Assembly: GCA_022559985.1 (NCBI GenBank)
Contig: JAFJTR010000025.1
Coordinates: 62,001-126,000, forward strand
Direction: 5' to 3'
Length of the DNA stretch: 64,000 bases
Source of the DNA: Parastagonospora avenae f. sp. tritici 18332-5
Taxonomy: Eukaryota; Ascomycota; Dothideomycetes; Pleosporales; Phaeosphaeriaceae
Of the stretch, positions 57,166 to 64,000 are shown piece by piece. Position numbers and translations under genes: made by a program. Under the pieces are notes generated by a model that saw nothing but the letters and a program-made list of their open reading frames with translations, did no database searches and had not been told where the DNA came from. Each line of letters begins with the position of its first letter. The first letter of the stretch is position 1.

Positions 57166-58112
57166 TGTGGGAGGTGCGTAGGCGTCTGCGCGGGAGTGGG
57201 TCTCTGTGGCAGAAAGAAGGTGGAGGGTGGTGGTGAGGTAGTTGGAGGTGTGAAGCAAAAACTTTCCATGCGACTTTGTTATTGTTGTGTATTGTTGCTT
57301 GCGTGACGCGTGCAGAAAAAGTGAGAGAGCAGCAGAAAACAACAAACGGGAGATTTGGGAGCAACACAAGAGCGGAAGTGCACAAGGGTATGACATTAGA
57401 TCAACCGTCATTCAACAGCATGCATATTAAGCAGAGAAAGGAGCACATAGAGAATGAAATGTGGAGGTTTGAGTGTCAGAAGAGTTCTTACCCTTGGCTG
57501 GATGGAACAATGTCCACATGCCCTCGCAGACAGGCAGCGATTGTGACGGGGCATATTTTTCTAAGGATATGGCGGCAATTGTCTCCGAGCGTACACTGAC
57601 ATGGCGTCCAGCAGTCACCTCGTGGCCCGTCACTGAACATGAAGCAGTTACCGTGTACGGCTGGTTGGATCCAGGGCAGGGAATGCGATGATCAGATCCA
57701 CCAGCCTCCATCTCGCTCTCAAATCCATAGCTTGAGTGTGAGATGGGAAGACCATTGAGTAAGCGCAACAGAAGCTAGAGCATCTCTGCGTGAATACATG
57801 GGACATATGGGTGGAGAATGCATAGGCTGGAAGAAGACATGAGCGCCCATGGCGAGAAACAGAACGGAGACTCGCTATCGCCAAATTGCAGAGAACCAGA
57901 GAATGGGAGAGTATATATTAGAAGTTCGCAATTGCGGGGGGGAGGGGGGGAGGGGGGGGGGGGCAAAAACGAGTGTGAAGTACAAACGGAGCCGTGACGT
58001 GACGTTGGTAAACGAGCCGCACAGACCACGCGAGAGGACACCTCGACGCGTCCAACGTAGGCGGCGGTTTGCACGAACAGCGCCCAACTCGCATGCACCC
58101 TCTTTTGACAAC
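57166..58112. other. Divergent intergenic region (low-complexity protein / Gwt1)
   Basis: No supported gene. It contains the G-rich tract listed separately. TGACGTGACG, a CRE-like double half site, lies at about 57994..58003, roughly 110 bp before the Gwt1 start. Confidence 0.5.
57936..57963 (+). repeat. G-rich tract G7-A-G7-A-G12
   Basis: Twenty-eight bases contain only two non-G residues. The tract meets the G-quadruplex motif (four or more G-runs with short loops) on the plus strand, 150 bp upstream of Gwt1. Length variation and miscalls are likely here. Confidence 0.8.
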
Positions 58113-59641
58113 ATGGCGAAGACGTACAAACAACTCAAGGAGGCCTGGGTGTCTGGTCACACCGGCAGCTCCGTCGCTGACGTCAACAGCGTCTCGCTCG
58201 CAATGCCTGTACCGTACACACACCCGCGACTCAAGAGATGCGCATGTGCTGACTATCGTGGCAGTTGAGCATACTACTGTGGTCTGTCGTCCAGTCGCGC
58301 ATGCGATTATTCACGCCATACACACTCCCCGCCTTTCTCGTAGACTTTCTGCTCAATTGTGGAGTTACGCTGTTCGCTACGACTATCTACTCGTCCACGC
58401 CATGGGTCTTGAACCTGCTACTGCTGCTCCCGGCAGTCATACTATTCGTCCTTGAGAGGCCGGCACAAGCGAAGAAAGAAGCGCGGCCGCAGAAGAAGGA
58501 CGACAATGCGAAAGACTCCAAGCCTGACCCGCTTCCCGTAAAGCCATTCATCACGAACTACCGCGGCGCAATGATGGTCATAACCTGCGTTGCAATCCTG
58601 GCAGTCGACTTCCGTGTCTTCCCTCGGCGCTTTGCAAAGGTGGAGAATTGGGGGACATCACTCATGGACATGGGCGTGGGATCATTCGTCTTCACAGCCG
58701 GCGTCGTGTCCGTCCGCTCCTCGCTGAAAGAGGGCACAGGTAGACGCCCACCACTATCTGAGCGACTCATCACATCAATCCGACACTCAATCCCGCTCCT
58801 CGTCCTCGGCACCATCCGCCTCATCTCCGTCAAGGGCCTGGACTACGCAGAGCATGTCACCGAGTACGGCATTCACTGGAACTTCTTCTTCACGCTCGGC
58901 TTCCTCCCGCCCTTTGTCGCCCTCTTTCAGTCCTTCTTCGACCTCGTGCCCTCCTATGCAGTCTTATCCTGTACCCTCGCTGCTCTGTACGAAATCGCCC
59001 TCGACTGGACCTCGCTCGGCTCCTACATCCTGATCGCCCCCCGCACCAATCTGCTATCCAAGAACCGCGAGGGCATCTTCTCTTTCATCGGATATCTGGC
59101 AATATTCCTCGCCGGCCAATCGCTCGGCTCCATCGCCCTTCCACGGCAACAAGCATTCCCCAAGAACTCGTCTCTCGGCGTGAAACTCCGTCAGACTATA
59201 TTAGGCCAACTCGCCATCGCGTCGCTGCTCTGGACAGCACTCTTCTACTTCTCAACATCATACTACGGCCTCCGCCTCTCCGTGTCCCGGCGCATCGCCA
59301 ATCTCCCATACTTCCTCTGGGTCAGCGCGTTCAACAGCTACCAAATCACTATTTGCTACGCCATCGAGACGCTTCTATTTCCGCAATTGTATAAAGCATC
59401 CACCAGTGCCGAAGAGAAGGCACGCACGAGAGAGGCCACGAGTAGCGTCTTGTATGCCTTCAATCGAAATGGGTTGGCTGTGTTCTTGGTGGCGAACTTA
59501 CTAACGGGGTTGGTTAATATGACTATGCCGACGCTGCACATGGGCGTGCTGGAGAGTATGGGAGTGCTCGTCGCGTATACGGTTGCTGTGGCGGGCGTTG
59601 CGGTGGGATTGGATTGGTGGGATGTTTCGATTAAGCTGTAG
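58113..59641 (+). CDS. gwt1: Gwt1, inositol acyltransferase of GPI-anchor synthesis
   Basis: Exons 58113..58208 and 58265..59641 (56-nt intron, GTACCG...GGCAG); 1473 nt, 490 residues. A short luminal start (YKQLKEAWVSGHTGSSVADVN) leads to about 12-13 hydrophobic segments. Family landmarks are the LFTPYTLPAFLVDFLLN region, ITNYRGAMMVITCVAILAVD, VFPRRFAKVENWGTSLMDMG, GVGSFVFTAGVVS, and NREGIFSFIGYLAIFLAGQS; the last is the conserved catalytic-loop region. AFNRNGLAVFLVANLLTGLVN is near the end. Gwt1 adds a fatty acyl chain to inositol of GlcN-PI in the ER membrane, an essential step for GPI-anchored wall proteins and the target of the antifungal manogepix. Nothing unusual is seen. Confidence 0.95.
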
Positions 59642-60202
59642 ATGTAAATGTGCAATATCATGTCGTGTCTTCTAGAATTCGGTTAATGCTTTACGACGTG
59701 TGCGATTTATGGTGATTATGAAGGAAGAACTCCGTGGTAAGCTTCTCAGACTACTTATTCGTGTGATGCACGAACTCAGCAACAGTGTCCAGAAACGCGC
59801 TATACCCAATACGGATAAGCGTATTCTGTGGTTCTCAAATCACACAAACCTCAAATCGTAGCGAGGGGACGTACAGGCACGAGGAGAATCGCTCGTCCGC
59901 CTACATATATGCGCCCTTTTGTGCCATGCGCTATAGCCTAGAATGATCAACGTCTGGAAGCACAACAGTAAGGCTCCGGCTTCCATAAGCTCGCCCACGA
60001 TGCCGAACAATGGGCGGTGAAAATTTCTAGTCATTTGCGCGACAACGCCCGAGCGAGGCTAGACCAAGGTATCATCAAAAAGCGCTCCTGCTTCCGTCGT
60101 TTATCTCTTATCGACTACTCCATCTTGCCTTCCCCACGATCTCCAGTCTTTCCTTTCCGCTTCCTCCATTCCATTTCCTTCGTGAGTCGAGTCAGGTGGC
60201 AA
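59642..60202. other. Intergenic between tandem Gwt1 and methyltransferase genes
   Basis: No supported gene. The open frame of the methyltransferase extends upstream to 60017, but only through a GTG codon. The pyrimidine-rich stretch at about 60110..60180 looks like a 5' leader. Confidence 0.5.
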
Positions 60203-61381
60203 ATGACTGCCAACCTCTCAGGCCCTTGCCTGCCACCATCAAGCAGTTTGATACCCATTCGGCAACTCGTCACATCATCGGAGGCGCAGATTATTAAAGC
60301 ACTGGGGAATTTACAGGCGTTGTATTGCCCACTGCGCCTGCCGACTGCAATAACAAAACCGAATCCTAGCTGGCGACACATCCCTGCGGCATCGACGCCT
60401 GGTCCGGTAGACTCTGGTTATGCGTCTCGAGATGAAAGAACATACGAAGACGACGTGGCGGCTGCCGAGGAGGTGACGGCAGCTCTTCGTGCAGACCCGT
60501 TCGAGTGTAGTTTCACTACGAGATGGCTGACCTCGCTTATCTCGCGTGTGGAGGAGATGGGCTTCGATGAGGATGTCACAGTGAACATCATCGACGATGC
60601 AGCATTCATTTTAGCCTCCTTCTCCGACTGTACCAAGGATGAGGAGGAAGAAGCTCTGACACGCGATTTTTCATTTCCAACGACATTTGGTGGGAATGTC
60701 CAAGTTACGCTCAACGATGCGCCACTTTCTGGAATCGATCATACCGATGTTGGACTCCAGTCTTGGGGCGCAAGTATTGTGCTGAGTAGTATGATGTGCA
60801 CGGATCCAAAACGCTTCGGACTTTCAAAAGAGGTGCTCAAGGACTCTCCGACTGTTATAGAGCTCGGTGCTGGCACTGGACTCGTTAGTCTGACGCTCGC
60901 CAAATTGCTTCCAGAAGCTGGTGTGGAAGGCGCGAGCATCACAGCAACGGACTATCATCCAGCAGTCTTGGACAATTGCAAGCTGAACATTGAGTCAAAT
61001 TTCTCTTTACGCGAGCGGCCACCCATCACCACTGACCTCTTGGATTGGTCGCAACCACCTCCAGATTTGGAATTCTCGGGAGATCTCCTCATTGCATCCG
61101 ATGTCATATACGCGCCTGAGCATGCAACATGGCTCCGAGACTGCGCCGCACACCTCATCAAACCAGACGGCACATTCTGGCTCATGGTTACTGTACGCAA
61201 GACTGGAAAATTCGAAGGCATACCCGACACCGTTGAAGCTGCTTTCGTACCGGAGCTTTGTCCCAAGGATGCCGATGGACGGACCTTCAAAATCATGCAG
61301 AAAGAGACTGCGGAGAAGAGGAGGGGCATCGGAAGGGGCGATGAAACGGGGTACAATCTTTATAGAATAGGCTGGGCTTAG
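60203..61381 (+). CDS. Family 16 (lysine-type) protein methyltransferase
   Basis: Single exon, 392 residues, starting at ATG 60203 (MTANLSGPCLPPSS). The SAM-binding motif I is VIELGAGTGLVSLTLAKLL, preceded by the family entry TDVGLQSWGASIVLSSMM. ITATDYHP binds the ribose, and DLLIASDVIYAPEH is the post-II motif of the METTL21/FAM86 type (D-V-x-Y in place of DxxY). The N-terminal 200 residues carry an acidic helical part (SYASRDERTYEDDVAAAEEV-like) seen in fungal members. These enzymes methylate lysines on chaperones or elongation factors. The target here cannot be told. Convergent with the amidase; a strong hairpin lies between. Confidence 0.88.
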   Translation: MTANLSGPCLPPSSSLIPIRQLVTSSEAQIIKALGNLQALYCPLRLPTAITKPNPSWRHIPAASTPGPVDSGYASRDERTYEDDVAAAEEVTAALRADPFECSFTTRWLTSLISRVEEMGFDEDVTVNIIDDAAFILASFSDCTKDEEEEALTRDFSFPTTFGGNVQVTLNDAPLSGIDHTDVGLQSWGASIVLSSMMCTDPKRFGLSKEVLKDSPTVIELGAGTGLVSLTLAKLLPEAGVEGASITATDYHPAVLDNCKLNIESNFSLRERPPITTDLLDWSQPPPDLEFSGDLLIASDVIYAPEHATWLRDCAAHLIKPDGTFWLMVTVRKTGKFEGIPDTVEAAFVPELCPKDADGRTFKIMQKETAEKRRGIGRGDETGYNLYRIGWA

Positions 61382-61797
61382 ACTTGGATTTCAGATTTCT
61401 TTTGGGCATGGAAGCGATGGTGTCGGGGGTTTCCAGGATTACGAGTGTAGATATAGATTGGGGTACTGGGATGCTTTGATCAGCAGCGAGCGCTGCTGAT
61501 CAAAATAGAGGGAACAGAAGACAAGTCTTTTAAGCTACCATAGCACTAAATGAGAAACACAATACACGAAGACATTTATATTGAGACAAATACTTGACTA
61601 TAACCATCTGGACCAAGTAAGACGACCCTGCAATGCTAGCATACGAGGGAGACACGCTGCAAAGGTGACCATCCCCGACCATGAGTATGGAGAGTTTGGA
61701 TGCGGAGGACTGGATGTATAATTGAGCGAACTAGGCATATGAGTATCTACTGCTACGAATCCCACTTCTCAGTCTTGGACAGCAAGCATCGTCAGCT
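61382..61797. other. Intergenic between convergent methyltransferase and amidase
   Basis: Contains the 30-bp palindrome and otherwise nothing recognised. Confidence 0.5.
61475..61504. repeat. Perfect 30-bp palindrome between convergent genes
   Basis: The arm TTTGATCAGCAGCG (61475..61488) is followed by AG and then the exact reverse complement (61491..61504). It lies 94 bp past the methyltransferase stop and 293 bp past the amidase stop. A perfect 14-bp stem with a 2-nt centre could form a hairpin or cruciform, or act as a 3' processing signal for both transcripts. Confidence 0.75.
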
Positions 61798-63662
61798 TCA
61801 CTTCGCAGCCTTAATGGCTTGAAGCACCGTCTCGGTCATACTAAGCACCTTCTCCTCCTGGAGCCTTTGCGCGATAAGTCTAACAGAGGTCAGTAACGCC
61901 GACACTTGAGTGGGGAATGTGTGAACTTACTGAAGGCTAATGGGATGTCCATGCAATAACTCGGCATCATCTGAGTTCGAATTAGCACGTGCGACTGTCA
62001 TTAGAATAAAGTGGGCACTCACAGCTGTCGCGAGTAGCCTGGCAATATTCGCTCTGAACCTTGGCGTCCGCAAAGGAAGTGTCCTTTGTCTTGTCCACGG
62101 TGATTCCAGTTGGGAAGGACACGGCAGAGTAGTCTACTACATTAAAAACACCAGTGTATCCGACATACTTGAAGTGGCTGTGCGGTACGCTACTGTAGGG
62201 CGTAGTAGGTGCTGCAGGACGTTAGCATCATTGCTAATGCGCATTGGACAATCCACTCACCGAGAATGGCATCAAGACCTCCGTAAGACATCCACTGCTC
62301 GAGGTACTGGCGTTGAAGCTCAGTGCGCTCCAGATGCAGCTTCCACATCTCATACACGCCAACGTCTTGAGCATCTTGGTACTGCTGCATTTCTGGTCGT
62401 ATAGGCTCGCCTGTTGGGGCAAGCAGGTTCTTGACAGTCTTGCCGCCATCTGCGACGAACATGCGGCCGAGTTGATCGAGAGCCTTCGCATGTAATTTGG
62501 GGTCCCACTCGACCACTTCATGTCCGGCTTTCTTCAAGCTTTCCACCGTGTCCTTTAGTGCCCGTGTGACGGGAGGAGTGGGCATACATATGCCATCATT
62601 CCAAAGCACTGCAATCTTAAGCTTTTTCTTCTGCTCTACCTCTCTCCATGGTATGGGTAGTACCTTGGGGTCCAGTAGCCACTGTTGTGAATTTATGACG
62701 GCTTTCGAGTACGTGACGATGTCTTCTAGCGTTCTTGCCATGGGTCCGTTCACGCTCGCGACCGCCTCTTGGCCGGCGAGACCTGATCTACATCTCTGTG
62801 TGCTGAAGCGTCCGAAAGAAGGTCGAATCGTGAAGATGCCGGTGCACGCTGCGGGGATTCTGAGGGAACCTCCCTGTTGTCTGTTAGCTCAATTGAGGCA
62901 ATCGGAGGCGACCAGAACTCACAATGTCAGTACCTATGCCGATGGGGCTTCCGCCGAAAGCGATAAGAGCTGATTCTCCGCCAGACGAGCCACCTGAAGT
63001 GACCTTACGATTGAGAGGAGAGACAGTCCTACCGAAGACATTGTTCACCGACTCTGGAATCATCATGGCTGTTGGTACATTTGTCTTGCAGTATCGAACA
63101 GCACCCAAGTTCTCCAAGACATCCACCAGCGTCGCATTGTATTCGGCAGGATCATCAACCAAGGAACTAAACCCCACAGCACTGTCCTTTCCTTTGATGT
63201 TGAAATTGTCTTTGAGCGAGATTGGAAGACCGTGGAATGGTCCCTTCAACTGGCCTGTTCGATTGAGGTGCTCGTCAAGTGCTTTCGCGCTTTCTATAGC
63301 CTCGTCGAAGAAGGCATCGGTCAGACAATTCAACTTCATTTGAATCAGCTCATGCTACTTCATTTCAGATGGCTGCCTACCAATTGCTGTGCAGCTGCTG
63401 CACGCTTGCAGAATGCCCTGGTAACCTTCTCTGAGCTCCATGTCTTTGATGCAATTTTCTGCAGTAGCTCGGTCGCGGTGCTGCCTGTAATCTCTAATTC
63501 TTCAGACGAGAACCATCCAGATGCCTTTGGCCATGTTGTCACGTCGAGCTGGGAATCTGGCGGTAGATGCTGTTGGGGCACGCGATACTCTTGAGGAATA
63601 GATTCCGCGAGTCTCGCGCGCTTCGCCTCGGCAACCTTCTCCCAATTCTGTGCAGACGTCAT
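61798..63662 (-). CDS. Amidase-signature enzyme, acetamidase type
   Basis: Exons 63381..63662, 62923..63333, 62261..62873, 62023..62211, 61931..61970, 61798..61879; five introns of 47-52 nt; 1617 nt, 538 residues. The catalytic triad is visible: Lys in LPISLKDNF, cis-Ser in TSGGSSGGESAL, and nucleophile Ser in GTDIGGSLRIPA, the last split by intron 2 between GTDI and GGS. The N-terminal helix is MTSAQNWEKVAEAKRARL. Other family blocks are GFSSLVDDPAEYNATLV, SVNGPMARTLEDI, ILAPTTPYSSVPH, VGYTGVFNVVDYSAVSFPTG and the end LIAQRLQEEKVLSM. It resembles fungal acetamidases and general amidases that release ammonia from amides. Intron 1 uses an AAG acceptor. The substrate is unproved. Confidence 0.94.
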
Positions 63663-64000
63663 CGCTCAGGGTTCAAAGTGCAAATCGACAGCACGAGACA
63701 AGATTTAAACTTTTGGATATGAGGCTTCACAAGCACTGACTTCAGCAATAGTTTGAGATCGGGAAGTTCCCCAAAGGCGTCTACAAGCATGCGACCAGTT
63801 CCGTTGCCGGCTTCCCCACCTTTGACCAGTTCGCCGCGGTCCACCACGATACCTAGCTCTCCCCGAACTTTCATCATTCGCTATCACAACCCCCGCCCGT
63901 TATGTAACTACGCGAGCATTAGCACTCACATGGCTGCAGATCGCTTGGGTCAGCCATTCCCACCTCCCAGCCATTCCTTCCAGCACCGAACAATTGCCGA
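63663..64000 (-). CDS. Possible 3' end of an unidentified gene (cut by the window edge)
   Basis: A minus-strand frame ending at 63659 reads RMMKVRGELGIVVDRGELV, GNGTGRMLVDAFGELPDLKL and looks protein-like. It can be joined in phase over an intron (GTGAGT at about 63930, ending GATAG near 63888) to LEGMAGRWEWLTQAICSH, which runs off the right edge. The stop lies just inside the amidase 5' end. No family is recognised, and chance cannot be excluded. Confidence 0.35.

Noticed and set aside
60017..60202. In-frame extension of the methyltransferase
   Set aside because: It starts with GTG and is pyrimidine-rich; more likely 5' leader.
1..64000. tRNA, rRNA, CRISPR arrays, intact transposons
   Set aside because: I looked for TpsiC-like GGTTCGA blocks, regular repeat-spacer patterns, and transposase or reverse-transcriptase motifs and found none. 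A tRNA with a weak signature could have been missed by eye.

Overview
The window is nuclear DNA of a filamentous ascomycete (Pezizomycotina). The evidence is short GT-AG introns (mostly 44-75 nt) with CTAAC or CTGAC branch-like motifs, HET-domain genes, a Zn2Cys6 regulator, and fungal cell-wall and GPI-anchor genes. The mixture (HET genes, a GT2 of the ZtGT2/FgGT2 type, a Som1/Flo8-type LisH regulator) would fit a dothideomycete, but that class-level placement is an inference. Genes lie on both strands and there are no operons. All exon joins were read by hand from splice signals, frame and family resemblance. Most assembled coding sequences came out as whole numbers of codons.

Layout. 0-10 kb: partial arrestin-like gene, a lipase with 10 exons including micro-exons, a HET gene, and uba4 (tRNA thiolation and urmylation E1). 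10-14 kb: a small secreted cysteine-rich EF-hand protein and a second HET gene. 14-21 kb: a membrane GT2 glycosyltransferase and a membrane-anchored GH16 enzyme, divergent across 2.3 kb. 21-27 kb: a 3.3-kb stretch without genes that carries an old tandem duplication, then a decayed multi-span membrane protein gene. 26.7-34 kb: ZZ-finger protein, Zn2Cys6 factor, short-chain dehydrogenase and the recombination factor Sfr1/Mei5. 34-36 kb: a HET-like gene that has lost its HET core. 36-44 kb: secreted carboxylesterase, MYND-finger protein, zinc-dependent polyol-type dehydrogenase and a one-span membrane protein. 44-51 kb: U5 snRNP WD40 protein and TRAPP subunit Bet3 (divergent), then the LisH regulator. 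52-58 kb: an F-box-like gene with a homopolymer frameshift, Tim10 and a low-complexity protein. 58-64 kb: Gwt1, a lysine-type protein methyltransferase, an acetamidase-type amidase and the 3' end of an unknown gene.

The genes do not form one pathway. Conserved housekeeping genes alternate with fast-evolving accessory genes (three HET loci, decayed genes, a candidate effector). The most unusual observation is the lipase gene. Its catalytic-serine motif is assembled across exons of 233, 10, 2 and 128 nt. The inferred 2-nt exon is the only reading I found that keeps both the frame and the family motif.
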